Positions 1-13,113 of a stretch of DNA of 50,231 bases are shown piece after piece (position 1 is the stretch's first letter; every line of letters starts with the position of its first letter). The stretch covers positions 1 through 50,231 of the forward strand of contig CALGMA010000042.1 of assembly GCA_937959265.1 (NCBI GenBank), in the 5' to 3' direction. Under the pieces are notes generated by a model. The model was not told the DNA's origin. It did no database searches and was given only the letters and a program-made list of their open reading frames with translations. The DNA is from an uncultured Anaerolineae bacterium (lineage in GTDB: Bacteria; Chloroflexota; Anaerolineae; J036; Brachytrichaceae). A program made the translations under genes and the position numbers.

Positions 1-609
1 GGCCGACGCGCCGGCGCCGTTGATCACGATGCGCACGTCGGACAGTCGCTTGCCGACGATCTCGCAGGCGTTCAGCAGCGCCGCGCCGGAGATGATCGCC
101 GTGCCGTGTTGGTCGTCGTGCATCACCGGGATGTTCATCTCAGCGCGCAGCCGCTCCTCGATGTAGAAGCACTCCGGCGCTTTGATGTCTTCGAGGTTGA
201 TACCCCCGAAGCTCGGCTCCATCAGCTTCACTGCTGTGATGAACGTATCCGGGTCTTCGGTGGCCATCTCGATGTCTATGCTGTCCACGTCGGCGAAACG
301 CTTGAACAACAGGGCCTTACCTTCCATCACCGGCTTGCCGGCGGCTGCGCCGATATTGCCGAGGCCGAGCACTGCCGTGCCGTTGCTGATCACAGCAACC
401 AGGTTGCCCTTGGCGGTGTATTCGTAAATGTCGTCGGGACGTTCGTAGATCGCGAGGCAGGGTTCCGCGACGCCTGGGCTGTAGGCCAGCGTCAGGTCGT
501 GTTGTGTGGCACAGGGTTTCGTGGGGGTGATTTCTAACTTGCCCCGCGGCGAGCGCCGGTGGTATTCCAGCGATTCGAGTCCAATGGCGCTTCCATGGGT
601 GCGAGACAT
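1..609 (-). CDS. NAD(P)-dependent malic enzyme, N-terminal part (cut by window edge)
   Basis: The first 203 codons of a malic enzyme, which decarboxylates malate to pyruvate with reduction of NAD(P). The reading frame is open to the window edge. Visible family signatures are [11 protein letters not shown] (41-51), the metal-site motif FGGINLEDI (134-142), the hallmark HDDQHGTA (164-171), and the start of the nucleotide-binding Rossmann fold, INGAGASA (197-203). The ATG at 609 is preceded by AAAGGAG about six bases away, a good ribosome site. The gene lies 14 bases behind the Lon-like gene stop, so the two may be cotranscribed. The C-terminus is missing, so it cannot be seen whether a phosphotransacetylase domain follows, as in MaeB. 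Family certain; cofactor preference not determinable. Confidence 0.93.
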   Translation of the reverse strand, partial: MSRTHGSAIGLESLEYHRRSPRGKLEITPTKPCATQHDLTLAYSPGVAEPCLAIYERPDDIYEYTAKGNLVAVISNGTAVLGLGNIGAAAGKPVMEGKALLFKRFADVDSIDIEMATEDPDTFITAVKLMEPSFGGINLEDIKAPECFYIEERLRAEMNIPVMHDDQHGTAIISGAALLNACEIVGKRLSDVRIVINGAGASA

Positions 610-623
610 AGCATACTCCTTTG

Positions 624-3032
624 TCAACTCAACGCGGGTGAGGGGCCGATAGACGGTATGGGCTCGAGATGGTGTTGAGGTGCAGCCATCTGTCTCAGGC
701 TTTGGCCGAAAGCTCTCAGCCGCTGTTCTACTTGCGCGTGCACCTGGCTGGTTGGCTCGCCGGTTAATATTTCGATGCCCTCGTCTACGTTTCTCACCGA
801 CCAAATGTGAAAATCGCCGCGCGCGATGGCTTCGATCACGTCTTCGCGCAGCATGAGGTGCTGCACGTTGCCTTCTGGGATGAGCACACCTTGCTCGCCC
901 GTCAGGCCACGCGCCTTACATACGTCGAAGAACCCTTCGATCTTCTCATTTACGCCGCCGATGACCTGCACTTCACCGTGTTGATTCACCGAGCCGGTGA
1001 CGGCAATGGACTGTTTGACCGGCAGGCAGGCCAACGCGGAGAGCAGCGCATACAACTCCGCAGACGATGCGCTATCGCCTTCGACAGCCTGGTAGCTCTG
1101 CTCGAACACAAGCCGAGCCGACAGGCTCAGCGGCTTGTCCTGACCATATCGGTGTGAGAGATAACCGCTCAGGATCATCACGCCTTTGCTGTGGATCGGG
1201 CCGCCCAACTCGACCTCGCGTTCGATGTCGATGACGCCCTTGCTGCCGGGCTCGACGCTGGCCGTAATGCGGCTGGGCAAACCGAAGTCGTAACCGCCGA
1301 GCGTGAAAACCGTCAGGCCGTTCACCTGGCCGACGACTGCGCCGCGCGTCTCGATCAACAGCATGTCGCGCAGAATCATCTCTTGCAAGCGTTCCTGGAT
1401 CATGCTCGAGCGATAAACCCGCTGGTCAAGTGCCTGTTGAATATGGCGGGCCTCGATGAAGCCGGTACCGTCTCGCTCTGCGTATAAGTTCGCTTCGCGC
1501 ACGATGTCGAGCAGGGTGCCGAAATGGGTCGAGAGCTTGGACTGATCTTCGGCCATGCGCGCAGCATGCTCCAGCAGTTTGGCGGCAGCTTCGCTGTTCA
1601 AGTGGCGGTAGCCCTCGCGCTCGCACAGCATGCGCAATAGCGACAGCGTGTCGCGCACGTTGCCTGGCTCGTTTGGCATGCGCGTGTCGAAATCCACTCG
1701 CACTTTGAACAACTCGGCGAAGTCGGCGTCGTAGGCATGCAATAGTTGGTAGTGCAGCGGTTGGCCAATCAGGATGACCTTGACATCGAGCGGAATCGGC
1801 TGCGGCCGGAGAGTTTTGGTCGAGAGGAAGCCAAGCCGATCCGTCAGCTCTTCGATCTGGATCTCGCCGGCGTTGATGCATCGCTTCAGACCATCCCAGC
1901 TATACGGCTCGCGCAACAGGTCTTCGACGCGCAGCACGAGGTAACCGCCGTTGGCGTGATGCAGCGCGCCGGCTTTGATCATGGTGAAGTCGGTATACAG
2001 TGCGCCGAACTGGCTTTCTTTCTCGATGTGGCCGAGTAAATTCGCGTAGGTCGGGCTCGATTCCACGACGACCGGTGCGCCCTTGGCCTTGCTGTTGTCA
2101 ATCAGAATATTGACGGCGTATTTGCGAAATGGCAGATCCTGCATCCACGGTGCGAACAGTGCACTCAGACCCTCGGGCGCTGGGCCGCTGGGCTTGAATA
2201 GCTCGATGTTGTCGAGCATGTCGTCCTGCGCCGCTTCGAGATACAATACGACCTCGGGCTGATTAGCATATTTCTCGATCAAATCCTCGATCAATCCGCC
2301 CAGCACGGCTATTGCTGCTTGCCGGCTGAGTCGCTGCAACTGTTCCTGAGTCTTTCGTTCCAGATCGCGTATGTATTTCATCGCTGCGCGCACTTCGTGT
2401 TGCACCATCTCGCTGCGCGCTTTGTATGCGGCGCGTTCTTCCTCCGTCATGCGGGCAAAGTCTTCATCGGTTAGCGGTCTGCCGTGCCTAACTGGTAGCG
2501 TCATGATGCCTGTCGGCATCACCTGCATACCGAAGCCCGCGGCTTCCAACTTGGCGCTCAGCTCGCCGAGCATGTTGGCCCGTCCGACTTCGAGCTCTTT
2601 GAGAAGTGCATCGCGCTTGTTGGCGAATTCCTCCGATTCGAGCGCTTTGGGCAGCTCACGGCGCACATGTTCGACCAGCGATTTCATCTCCTGCTGGAAG
2701 ATACGCGCTTGCCCGGCGGGCAGGCGGATCGCGATCGGTTGGTACGAATCGTCGAAGTTGTTGACGTAGCACCAATCGCAGGGTGCAGGTCGTCGGCGCG
2801 CTTCGCTTTCGAGGAAGGATTTGACAGCCGACATCTTGCCTATGCCGTGTGGCCCGGAGACATAGATGTTGAAGCCGGCGTCGCGAATGCCCAACCCAAA
2901 CTGCAGCGCAGACACAGCGCGCGGCTGGCCGATCACGCCTGCGAGTGACTTGCACTCTGCTGTCGTCTTGATGCCTAGCGTGGTTGGGTTAATTGTGCGA
3001 CGCAGCTCTGCCGGCGTCAGTTGCCTGCCCAT
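624..3032 (-). CDS. Lon-like (LonB/YcbZ type) ATP-dependent protease
   Basis: 802-residue soluble protease of the LonB/YcbZ-like group (AAA_32 plus Lon proteolytic domain). The N-terminus carries a Walker A GPHGIGK (about 60-66). A long charged helical insertion (about 110-250) is typical of the group. The C-terminal protease domain shows the Ser-Lys dyad: S654 in [10 protein letters not shown] and K697 in [10 protein letters not shown], 43 residues apart as in classical Lon. No transmembrane segment is seen, unlike archaeal LonB. The ATG at 3032 has no Shine-Dalgarno site. A TAAGTT box lies six bases before it on the same strand, compatible with a leaderless message. A perfect 7+7 inverted repeat sits at 3090-3105 upstream. 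Physiological substrates are unknown. Confidence 0.93.
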   Translation of the reverse strand: MGRQLTPAELRRTINPTTLGIKTTAECKSLAGVIGQPRAVSALQFGLGIRDAGFNIYVSGPHGIGKMSAVKSFLESEARRRPAPCDWCYVNNFDDSYQPIAIRLPAGQARIFQQEMKSLVEHVRRELPKALESEEFANKRDALLKELEVGRANMLGELSAKLEAAGFGMQVMPTGIMTLPVRHGRPLTDEDFARMTEEERAAYKARSEMVQHEVRAAMKYIRDLERKTQEQLQRLSRQAAIAVLGGLIEDLIEKYANQPEVVLYLEAAQDDMLDNIELFKPSGPAPEGLSALFAPWMQDLPFRKYAVNILIDNSKAKGAPVVVESSPTYANLLGHIEKESQFGALYTDFTMIKAGALHHANGGYLVLRVEDLLREPYSWDGLKRCINAGEIQIEELTDRLGFLSTKTLRPQPIPLDVKVILIGQPLHYQLLHAYDADFAELFKVRVDFDTRMPNEPGNVRDTLSLLRMLCEREGYRHLNSEAAAKLLEHAARMAEDQSKLSTHFGTLLDIVREANLYAERDGTGFIEARHIQQALDQRVYRSSMIQERLQEMILRDMLLIETRGAVVGQVNGLTVFTLGGYDFGLPSRITASVEPGSKGVIDIEREVELGGPIHSKGVMILSGYLSHRYGQDKPLSLSARLVFEQSYQAVEGDSASSAELYALLSALACLPVKQSIAVTGSVNQHGEVQVIGGVNEKIEGFFDVCKARGLTGEQGVLIPEGNVQHLMLREDVIEAIARGDFHIWSVRNVDEGIEILTGEPTSQVHAQVEQRLRAFGQSLRQMAAPQHHLEPIPSIGPSPALS

Positions 3033-3038
3033 GCTATT

Positions 3039-3044
3039 AACTTA
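3039..3044 (-). promoter_or_regulatory. candidate -10 box (TAAGTT) for the Lon-like gene
   Basis: TAAGTT fits TANNNT and ends six bases before the ATG at 3032, where no ribosome-binding site is seen. No convincing -35 box was found. Inferred leaderless start. Confidence 0.35.
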
Positions 3045-3089
3045 CATCGGGCGTTTTTGCATCGCATCCGTGATGGGATTAGTTCCTCT

Positions 3090-3105
3090 CTGGTCAGGTG
3101 ACCAG
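3090..3105. promoter_or_regulatory. palindromic operator candidate CTGGTCAggTGACCAG
   Basis: Perfect inverted repeat with 7-bp arms around a 2-bp centre, 58 bases upstream of the Lon-like start. The TGGT/ACCA ends resemble GntR/FadR-type operators. A 13/16 identical copy lies at 3881-3896 upstream of the next gene, which supports a shared regulator. The regulator itself is not identified. Confidence 0.5.
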
Positions 3106-3154
3106 TTTCGCCTCTTAGTACATTGGCAAGGTCGAGATGCCGGCTTCGTGCGTG

Positions 3155-3180
3155 TTGCAGATGGCTGAAATTATCTGCAA
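3155..3180 (-). terminator. hairpin behind the 193-residue membrane protein gene
   Basis: Inverted repeat TTGCAGAT / ATCTGCAA (3155-3162 and 3173-3180) with a 10-base loop, starting 10 bases past the TAG stop at 3191. There is no clear T-run, so it may be a mRNA-stabilising stem rather than an intrinsic terminator. Confidence 0.4.
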
Positions 3181-3190
3181 GGGCCAACAC

Positions 3191-3772
3191 CTAGTTTCGT
3201 TCTTGAATCTGTCGGCGATTCCTAATCAGGATGCTCATCAGGATGCCCGCGCCGACGATGATCAGGATAAGCGGCCAGGCTGTGCCTACGATCTGCAGGA
3301 TATACATGCCTGGTTCGCCCATCCAGAACAGCGCGCCCAACACGGCAAATACGGCGCCGGGAATGAGCGGCCAGAGCTCCAATCGCCCGCCGGCCAGTGG
3401 TGTGAGCACGACGATCAGCAGCCAGCCCACAGCAAAGCTAAGCATCAGGACGGCTGCCGGCACGAGCTCGTTCTCGGCCGAGGCGACGAAAGGCTGCGTC
3501 ATGAGCAGGATTCCTACGCCTAGGCCGGCCAAGATCCCACCGGGGATCATCAGCCCTGGTACGCGTGCCGCGATGCTCCAGACGATGAATGCTACGCCGA
3601 GTAGCGGCATCACGAGCAGCGATAGCCATCCCAACTGGAGCACCTGCGCGATCAGGAACAAGACGCCAATTGCGATCAACATCACTGCAGCGATTACGCC
3701 ACGCTGTCGCGGATCGGCCGGCGTAGTAGGTTGCTCACTCGTCATTCGCCCGATTTCATTCGAGGTATTCAA
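3191..3772 (-). CDS. polytopic membrane protein of unknown function (193 aa)
   Basis: Small integral membrane protein. After a polar N-terminus of about 25 residues there are roughly six hydrophobic stretches (about 27-46, 50-66, 72-92, 104-124, 130-150, 158-180), then a basic tail ending RNRRQIQERN, which suggests a cytoplasmic C-terminus. The start is a TTG at 3772, chosen because a full AAGGAGGTG ribosome site lies just upstream with about five bases spacing; no ATG fits. The layout resembles small LiaF/DUF5668-like membrane proteins, but no diagnostic motif was recognised. The gene stands alone between a hairpin at its 3' end and the flavodoxin terminator upstream. An operator-like palindrome lies 109 bases upstream. 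Confidence 0.75.
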   Translation of the reverse strand: MNTSNEIGRMTSEQPTTPADPRQRGVIAAVMLIAIGVLFLIAQVLQLGWLSLLVMPLLGVAFIVWSIAARVPGLMIPGGILAGLGVGILLMTQPFVASAENELVPAAVLMLSFAVGWLLIVVLTPLAGGRLELWPLIPGAVFAVLGALFWMGEPGMYILQIVGTAWPLILIIVGAGILMSILIRNRRQIQERN

Positions 3773-3880
3773 GGCGACACCTCCTTAGGTCAGTTCGACA
3801 AAAGGTTAGATCGGCATCGTTAAACCGATATCTGAACCTGCTCGGCGCATGAGAACTATCCTTCCGGCTAGGTCTCTTCA

Positions 3881-3896
3881 CTGGCCTGATGACCAG
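3881..3896. promoter_or_regulatory. second copy of the CTGG..CCAG operator-like palindrome
   Basis: CTGGCCTGATGACCAG matches the site at 3090-3105 in 13 of 16 positions. It lies between the flavodoxin terminator and the TTG start of the 193-residue membrane protein, where a promoter must be. Confidence 0.4.
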
Positions 3897-3910
3897 GCGA
3901 TAGGATAAAT

Positions 3911-3940
3911 GAGAAGCGCCGGCCACAGCCGGCGCTTCTC
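3911..3940 (-). terminator. intrinsic-terminator-like hairpin after PFOR-flavodoxin operon
   Basis: Perfect 13-bp stem (3911-3923 with 3928-3940) and a 4-base loop. On the minus strand it is followed by ATTTATCC, a short imperfect U-tract. It lies 36 bases past the flavodoxin stop and closes the PFOR-flavodoxin unit. Confidence 0.7.
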
Positions 3941-3976
3941 CTGTCCACGCAGGTCCTCGCTGCTTGGGCCTCTTGC

Positions 3977-4516
3977 TTATGTGACGTTCACGTCCGGCTC
4001 CAATTGGGCAAGTTGTTGGGCAATCTTGTTAGCCCAGGCCTCAATGGTAGACCAGTCGCGATAATCGCCCACCCTGGCCTTAACCGCTTTGATGATGAGT
4101 TTGTCACCCAAGTGCAGGGCACTCAAATCAATCTTGCCGTGGAACACAGCGATGTCCTGCGGCCGGATGCGGTCGGCGACGGCTTGCTGGGCGTGTGGGA
4201 AGCGCCAGCCGTCCAGGATCTCGACGGGATCGCCTTCTCCGGTTGGTCCGCTGGAGAACAACCAGACCGGTCGTCGGGCCAGCACAGCTTCGTTTGCTTC
4301 GAGGAATGCGACGGCTTCCTTGAGCCAGTGGCCGGCGTAGACCCCGCTGCCCAGTACTACAGCCTGGTAACGCTCGATATCCCCGGTCTGCTTGGCGGGT
4401 AGCACGTCCACGTCCAGCCCGGCGCGCGCGAGCACCTGACCGATCCGCTCGGCGATCTCGGTGGTCGAGCCATACTTGCTCGCGTAGGCTACGAGCACCT
4501 TGTTGCTTTTGTCCAT
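3977..4516 (-). CDS. flavodoxin-domain protein, HemG-like
   Basis: 179-residue flavodoxin-fold protein of the Flavodoxin_5/HemG group. The FMN phosphate loop reads YASKYGSTTEIA near residues 11-22, and LFSSGPTGEGDP (about 86-97) corresponds to the second flavin loop. The ATG at 4516 is preferred over a longer arginine-rich extension (to 4555), because GGAGGTG precedes it and it begins one base after the PFOR stop (TGA-C-ATG), indicating translational coupling. HemG proteins oxidise protoporphyrinogen IX. The tight pairing with PFOR makes an electron-carrier role equally possible. The C-terminus (LAQLEPDVNVT) lacks features that would decide between them. Confidence 0.85.
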   Translation of the reverse strand: MDKSNKVLVAYASKYGSTTEIAERIGQVLARAGLDVDVLPAKQTGDIERYQAVVLGSGVYAGHWLKEAVAFLEANEAVLARRPVWLFSSGPTGEGDPVEILDGWRFPHAQQAVADRIRPQDIAVFHGKIDLSALHLGDKLIIKAVKARVGDYRDWSTIEAWANKIAQQLAQLEPDVNVT

Positions 4517-4517
4517 G

Positions 4518-8147
<3,630 letters not shown>

Positions 8148-8231
8148 GCCGACCTTTGTAGCTTGTCTCGCGCGCTGCGGCGTCCTTCGTCCGACGGGTT
8201 ATGGGCTGGTCAAGCGGCTAGTCTGTGCGTT

Positions 8232-9200
8232 TCACCATATCGCGCGCAGGAACTTGACCTTCTCCACGGCCTGATATTCCCCGCCGCCTTCGTGCCGGTT
8301 GAACTCGTAGATGCGGATGTCCTTCTCGCCGGCCCAGTGGTTGTAGGCGGCGAACACGGTCGAAGGCGGGCAGACGTCGTCCATCAGGCCGACGGAGAAC
8401 AGGGCTTTGGCGCGCGCGCGGGCAGCGAAGTTCATGCCGTCGAAGTAACTCAGCGTGGCGAACACTTGATCCACTTTGTCGCGTTGGGCGACGAGGAAGC
8501 GTTGCAATTCGATATACGGACTGCTGTCCATCAGCGTTGCGGCGCGCCGGAAATGGCACAGGAACGGCACGTCCGGCATGGCGACCTGGACGGCGGGCAT
8601 CAGCCCGGCGACGGCGATGGTGATGCCGCCGCCCTGGCTGCCGCCCGTCGCAGCGATGCGCTCCGGGTCTATGGCGTCGTACGAGCGCGCGGCCTCAACG
8701 GCGCGGCAGCCGTCGGTGAACACGCGCCGGTAGTAATACGTCTCCGGCTTGAGCACGCCGCGGGTCATGAAGCCGGGGTGGTGCGGGTTGCTGCCCTCGG
8801 GTTCGGGGTCGGGCGTGTCGCCGTGGCTCCAGGCGCTGCCCTGGCCGCGCGTGTCCATGACCAGGTGGGCATAGCCGGCTGCGCTCCACAGCAGCCAACT
8901 TGTAGGATAGCTGCGCCCGCCGCCGTAACCGATGAACTCGACGACGCACGGCAGCTTCCCGGCGCGATGCCGGGGCAGGATGAGCCAGCCCTTGATCGGC
9001 TGGCCGCCATAGCCGTTGAAAGTAACGTCGAACGTCTCGACGTTGCGCAGCCCGAAGTCCACCGGCTCGAAGCGCGGGTTGAGCGGATGCGCGCGCGACT
9101 CGTCCAGCGTGCGCCGCCAGAAGGCGTCGAAGTCGGTCGGTTCGTTGCGGTCGGGGCGATAGGTTTTGAGTTGGTCGAGTGGGAGATCGAAGAATGCCAT
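8232..9200 (-). CDS. acetyl-xylan esterase / cephalosporin-C deacetylase family
   Basis: 322-residue alpha/beta hydrolase of the AXE1 family (CE7), which removes acetyl groups from xylo-oligosaccharides and related acetates. The catalytic serine is S188 in GGSQGG, the acid D274/D275 in LMDDVCPP, and the histidine H303 in NRHEGGG. Ser188, Asp274 and His303 are the same positions known for the Thermotoga maritima enzyme. [13 protein letters not shown] is another family signature. The start at 9200 ([11 protein letters not shown]) is chosen because it aligns with the family and avoids overlap with the upstream gene. A longer frame to 9278 exists. No signal peptide, so it should act on imported oligosaccharides. 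Confidence 0.95.
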   Translation of the reverse strand: MAFFDLPLDQLKTYRPDRNEPTDFDAFWRRTLDESRAHPLNPRFEPVDFGLRNVETFDVTFNGYGGQPIKGWLILPRHRAGKLPCVVEFIGYGGGRSYPTSWLLWSAAGYAHLVMDTRGQGSAWSHGDTPDPEPEGSNPHHPGFMTRGVLKPETYYYRRVFTDGCRAVEAARSYDAIDPERIAATGGSQGGGITIAVAGLMPAVQVAMPDVPFLCHFRRAATLMDSSPYIELQRFLVAQRDKVDQVFATLSYFDGMNFAARARAKALFSVGLMDDVCPPSTVFAAYNHWAGEKDIRIYEFNRHEGGGEYQAVEKVKFLRAIW

Positions 9201-9220
9201 GTGGGGGATTGAACCATGAA

Positions 9221-11737
9221 TCAATTGCCGCCGCAGCGATAGATGACGCTGGCGCCCGATTGAAACGCCGGCGCGCACAGCGACTCGAACTTGGCCAGCC
9301 CTTCAGACGAGAAACGCCGGCGCTCCGTCTCCCCCACGATCACATACCGCGCGCCAAACTCGCGCAGCAGCGCGCGCGCCTCTGCGAGGTCGGTCGTGTT
9401 GTAGAGTTGCTCGAGCAACGGGAAGCGCCGCGCTTGCTCGTCGGTTGTGCCGCGCCATTGATGCTCGTGGCCGCCCCAGCCGAGCGCAGTCGGCAAGCCG
9501 GTGAATGTCGAGATGCGGCCCTCGTAGGTGTATGCGCCGAATGCGCCGTCCGGCGGCGCTTCGATGATGTATGGGGCGCCGGCGACGTTGGCGTTCAGCC
9601 AGGCGATCATTGCCGCATCTTCTGAGTGGATGCGGCGCAGGTAAGCGGCGCCGTCCAGCGTTGGCTCGCCGCGAAAGTTGTTCGCGCGCGCGGGGATGGC
9701 CATGATCGGGTAGATCAGCCCCAGTGCGACGAAGGCCAACGCGACCCCGCCGATGCACTTCGCCGCCGCGTGGCGCGCGGCGATCAGGCTGACGATGGCG
9801 AATCCGCCGGCGACCGACCACAGCGTCCAAGCCTGGTAGTAGAACTTGAACACCGTGTTCATGCGCGTGCCGAACAAGTCGCGCAGGAAGACGAATTCAA
9901 CGCTCAGGGTGAGCAACGCGCCGGCGCCGAAGAGCAGCAGGATGAACGGCGCCGGTGGGGTGGGGGCATCCGCTGCTCCCGGCAGGTGTGATGCCGATTT
10001 CGGCGCGCGATAGGCCAGGATGAGCGCAGCGCACGCGGCTGCGCCCCCGCCCAGCGCCAGCGCCGTCCAGGGGTTGATGATGCGCTCTAGCAGCCGCTGC
10101 GACACCTGCTCGCGCGGCATGCCCATCACAGGGCCGACGCTGCTGAGTTCCTGCGCTATGGCACGTCCTTGCGGCGAGGCGAGTCCGACCGCTAACACCA
10201 CAACGAAGCTGGCGATGAGGGTTGCGGCCGTCAGGCCAGCGGCGCGGCCAACGATTGCGCGCGCCGGCATGCCTGCTGCGCGCGTTGTCGAAGCGATGAA
10301 GCCGGCCCCGGCGATCAAAAACGGCGCGTAGATGAGGAAGAAGTGCACGAAGCGCGTGCCGTTGAACAAGTTGACCCCAATCCCGCGCGCCTGCGAGGCG
10401 AATGTCACGTGCCAGGGCAAGTAGAGCAAATACCCCAGCATCATCACACCGGCGCTATGCAGGAGCGTCGGCAACAGCGGCTCGTGTCGCAGCCATCGCC
10501 CAAGCAGCGACGCCGCGATGAAGATCGCCCCGTAGATCGGGAAGTCCCAGGTGTTCATGAAAGCCAGTCCACCGAAGATGATGGCCGGCAAGACGAAGGA
10601 AGTTGTGATACGGGGGAGGTCGAACGGGATGCGTGACGCAGAATGCGAATCGCGCGTTTCGCGTTTTGCGATTTGCGCGTCGCCGGCCTCACCCACGAAG
10701 TTGCCCAGCGCCAAGGTGAGCGCCAACAGCGCAAGCGGCAGCGCCATCACGTGCGGGTGGTTGTCGCCGAGCACGAAGCTGAAAATGGGCGTCTCCGTGA
10801 TGGTCTCCTGGTATTGGCCGGTCGGCGTTGTGTCCTTCACCACGCGCGACCAGTCCCACCACCAGCCGTAGAATTCGCTTGGCGCAAGGCCGTTGCACGC
10901 ATAGACCTGCGTTGCCGTGTCGCGCACATCCAACCATTCCCAAAACGACTGCGCCAGGGCGTCGCCGCACTTGAGCGTGCCCATTAGCCCGCCCAGGTTG
11001 CCCATCAGCGCCAGCATCAACGTGGTCAACAGGCCAGCGAAGAATTGGGCTTTGAGACTTCTCAATGCTTCATTCTCGAATCTCGACTTCAATGCCCAGA
11101 GGTTGTATCCGATGCTGAACCCCCCGGAGACAGTGAGTGCGAAGATCGTTGCGCCGACCAGGTTGAACCCGACTGCCGGCGCGACGCCGCTCAGCAAAAT
11201 CAGCATAGCGCAGATGACGTAGCCGAAGTAGTAATAGCTGATGCTGAAGCCAGACATCCAGGCGTCGTTCGGGGGGAAGCCGGGGCTGCGCAGAATGGCG
11301 TTGATCATCATGGATTCCATGAATTTCTCGCCGCCGGCGCTCATGATGTCTGGGCTATAGGCGCGCACGATTGACCAACCCGCGAAGGCAAGCGCGAAGA
11401 GCGCTTCGATGGTGATGACAAAAGGCGTGGGACGCAGAGCGCGTCGCGTGAGGCGGATTGGGGCTTGTGTCGCGCGACTTGTATCGCGCGGGCTGTAGCG
11501 CAGCCAGAGGCCGACGCCCCACATGATGGCCAGCGCCAGCAGTGCTGCGCCGACGTGATTCGTCGAGAGGCCTAGGGTGACGGCGGCCCAGTAGCAAAAG
11601 CCGCCGAGCACCAGCCCCAGCGCCTTGCTGACGCCATAGCCTCGGTCGGGCAGGCGCGCCAGCCAGCGCGACGTGATCAGCCAGCCGCCGAAGGCGAAGG
11701 CTTGCAGCCACAGGTACCACAACAGCGCATCGCGCAT
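9221..11737 (-). CDS. DUF2298 (Chlor_Arch_YYY) polytopic membrane protein
   Basis: 838-residue protein with many transmembrane helices, belonging to the YYY/DUF2298 family found mainly in Chloroflexota and Archaea. Signatures are [10 protein letters not shown] (about 167-176) and NTWDFPIYG in the middle. The C-terminal soluble part (about 690-838) contains an AYTYEGRIS segment. It is a presumed glycosyltransferase-like (GT-C) membrane enzyme; the substrate is unknown. The ATG at 11737 lies one base after the threonine synthase stop (TGA-T-ATG), so translation is coupled. The coding sequence contains three heptad-periodic DNA stretches (10631-10681, 11059-11093, 11463-11498). The resulting peptide segments are polar and lie between hydrophobic stretches. 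Confidence 0.9.
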   Translation of the reverse strand: MRDALLWYLWLQAFAFGGWLITSRWLARLPDRGYGVSKALGLVLGGFCYWAAVTLGLSTNHVGAALLALAIMWGVGLWLRYSPRDTSRATQAPIRLTRRALRPTPFVITIEALFALAFAGWSIVRAYSPDIMSAGGEKFMESMMINAILRSPGFPPNDAWMSGFSISYYYFGYVICAMLILLSGVAPAVGFNLVGATIFALTVSGGFSIGYNLWALKSRFENEALRSLKAQFFAGLLTTLMLALMGNLGGLMGTLKCGDALAQSFWEWLDVRDTATQVYACNGLAPSEFYGWWWDWSRVVKDTTPTGQYQETITETPIFSFVLGDNHPHVMALPLALLALTLALGNFVGEAGDAQIAKRETRDSHSASRIPFDLPRITTSFVLPAIIFGGLAFMNTWDFPIYGAIFIAASLLGRWLRHEPLLPTLLHSAGVMMLGYLLYLPWHVTFASQARGIGVNLFNGTRFVHFFLIYAPFLIAGAGFIASTTRAAGMPARAIVGRAAGLTAATLIASFVVVLAVGLASPQGRAIAQELSSVGPVMGMPREQVSQRLLERIINPWTALALGGGAAACAALILAYRAPKSASHLPGAADAPTPPAPFILLLFGAGALLTLSVEFVFLRDLFGTRMNTVFKFYYQAWTLWSVAGGFAIVSLIAARHAAAKCIGGVALAFVALGLIYPIMAIPARANNFRGEPTLDGAAYLRRIHSEDAAMIAWLNANVAGAPYIIEAPPDGAFGAYTYEGRISTFTGLPTALGWGGHEHQWRGTTDEQARRFPLLEQLYNTTDLAEARALLREFGARYVIVGETERRRFSSEGLAKFESLCAPAFQSGASVIYRCGGN
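10631..10681. repeat. heptad-periodic array inside the DUF2298 gene (copy 1)
   Basis: Units starting GC or GCG recur every 7 bp: three at 10631-10651, then after 2 bp four more at 10654-10681 (for example gcgtttc, gcgattt). The second block is largely a reverse complement of the style of the first. It encodes the charged stretch around [17 protein letters not shown]. Confidence 0.6.
11059..11093. repeat. heptad-periodic array inside the DUF2298 gene (copy 2)
   Basis: Five consecutive 7-bp units of the type TTCTCRA (11059-11065, 11073-11079 and 11080-11086 are closest). The same heptad words occur in the priA array at 23055-23107. Confidence 0.55.
11463..11498. repeat. heptad/14-mer array inside the DUF2298 gene (copy 3)
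   Basis: A 14-bp unit (CTTGTRTCGCGCGR) occurs twice in tandem at 11464-11477 and 11478-11491, followed by a partial third. Fourteen is twice the 7-bp period of the other arrays. Confidence 0.55.
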
Positions 11738-11738
11738 A

Positions 11739-12992
11739 TCATCGTTGAACGTCGGCGAGCGATTCTACGCTGATCGGGTTGCCGGCGGCGCGCAGCGCTG
11801 AACGCACGTCCTTGAAGCCGCTGCCGGTGAGCTGGAGCACAACTTCGTCGTCGCTGCCGATCAAGTTGGCGCGCCGGCCTTTCACCAGGCCGACATACGC
11901 TGCCGCACAGGCCGGCTCGACGAAGACGCCGGCTTGGGTCGCGAGCTTGCGCATGGCGTCCAGCATCTCTTCGTCGGTCGCCTCGATGACGGCGCCGCCG
12001 GTGCTGCGAATAGCGCGCAGCGCCATCACGCCGTCACAGGGTCGGTCGCTGCTGATCCCGCTGGCGATAGTCTGCGAAGGGATGGTCTCGAAATGCTCGC
12101 TGCCAGATTGCCAGGCGCGGTAGAAAGAAGGCGCCAGCGCTGCCGTGACGCCGATGAAGCGCGGCATTCGTTCGATCCAACCGAGCATGTGAAGCTCCCA
12201 GAATCCCTTGTGCACGCCGCTGATGATGTTTCCATCACCGACCGGCACGATCACCACGTCCGGCGCGCGGAAGCCGCTATCGGTCCATACGAGGCCTTGC
12301 AGGGCGAGCTGCTCTGCGATCTCGAAGCCGGCGGTCTTTTTGCCCTCGCGCGTGTAGGGATTCATGCCGGTGCTGCGGTTGTACCAGCCAAATGCCCGAC
12401 ACGCAGCATCGGCCAGCGCGACGGCGTCGTTATACGAGCCGCGCACGGTGTATACCCGCGCGCCGTGGATAAGGATGCCGGCCAGCTTGGCCTCGGGTGT
12501 GCTCTCCGGCACGAAGATCACCGCTTGCAGGTCGGTGCCGGCACAGAGCGCAGCCAAAGCAGCGGCGGCGTTGCCGGTGGAAGCGACGCATATGGTCTTC
12601 ACGCTCATCTCCATAGCTCGCGCAATGACCATCGCGCTGGCACGATCTTTGAACGAGGAGCTGGGCAGGCGTGTGTCGTCCTTGAGCCATACGGCGCGCA
12701 CATGCAAGGCTTGTTCGAGCGCCGGCGCACGATACAGCGGCGACCAGCCGAGCGAGGCAAGCGGCGTGTGCGACAACGCGTGAGGGACGACGGGCAACAG
12801 CGGGGCATAGCGCCAGATCGAGCGGTCGGGGTTGCGCGTGACGGTGGTCGAATCAAGATGTCGTGAGAGATGCGCGTAATCGTAAACCGCATCCAAGTTG
12901 CCGTTGTCTTCGGGACAGGTGTAGGCAACTTTTTCGGGAGAATACACTGTGTTGCAGAACGAGCAGCGGAGTCCGATGAGTGAGGGGTTCAT
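11739..12992 (-). CDS. thrC: threonine synthase
   Basis: 417-residue PLP enzyme converting O-phosphohomoserine to threonine. The N-terminal segment has a small cysteine cluster (C10, C13, C26) as in many threonine synthases of this class. The PLP lysine is K115 in SSSFKDRASA. The phosphate-cupping loop lies near VPVGDGNIISG (about 245-255). The short C-terminal region keeps QLTGSGFKD. No homoserine kinase is adjacent. It is the first gene of a two-gene unit with the DUF2298 protein. No Shine-Dalgarno site precedes the ATG at 12992. Confidence 0.95.
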   Translation of the reverse strand: MNPSLIGLRCSFCNTVYSPEKVAYTCPEDNGNLDAVYDYAHLSRHLDSTTVTRNPDRSIWRYAPLLPVVPHALSHTPLASLGWSPLYRAPALEQALHVRAVWLKDDTRLPSSSFKDRASAMVIARAMEMSVKTICVASTGNAAAALAALCAGTDLQAVIFVPESTPEAKLAGILIHGARVYTVRGSYNDAVALADAACRAFGWYNRSTGMNPYTREGKKTAGFEIAEQLALQGLVWTDSGFRAPDVVIVPVGDGNIISGVHKGFWELHMLGWIERMPRFIGVTAALAPSFYRAWQSGSEHFETIPSQTIASGISSDRPCDGVMALRAIRSTGGAVIEATDEEMLDAMRKLATQAGVFVEPACAAAYVGLVKGRRANLIGSDDEVVLQLTGSGFKDVRSALRAAGNPISVESLADVQR

Positions 12993-13023
12993 GCCGGCTT
13001 AAGACAGAGATTGGTGGGTGTTC

Positions 13024-13065
13024 TTGACGTTTTGCGTTTTGCGACTTGCGGTTTACTATTGATGC
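13024..13065. repeat. intergenic heptad array between thrC and the GH4 gene
   Basis: Six consecutive 7-bp units, all beginning TT or CTT (for example tttgcgt 13031-13037, tttgcga 13038-13044, cttgcgg 13045-13051). It lies in the divergent promoter gap of 121 bp, where it could overlap promoter elements of either gene. Confidence 0.65.
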
Positions 13066-13113
13066 CTACGAAACTCACAGCGTCGAAGACGCAAATGACA
13101 CATCTATCCTAGT

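Noticed and set aside
8163..9212. 349-residue plus-strand open frame
   Set aside because: Antisense to the acetyl-xylan esterase, whose catalytic triad is intact; no family match.
10631..11498. Protein-level repeats in the DUF2298 protein
   Set aside because: A 7-bp period is out of step with codons and the amino acids do not repeat, so the signal is at the nucleotide level.
11934..12866. 310-residue plus-strand open frame
   Set aside because: Antisense to threonine synthase.
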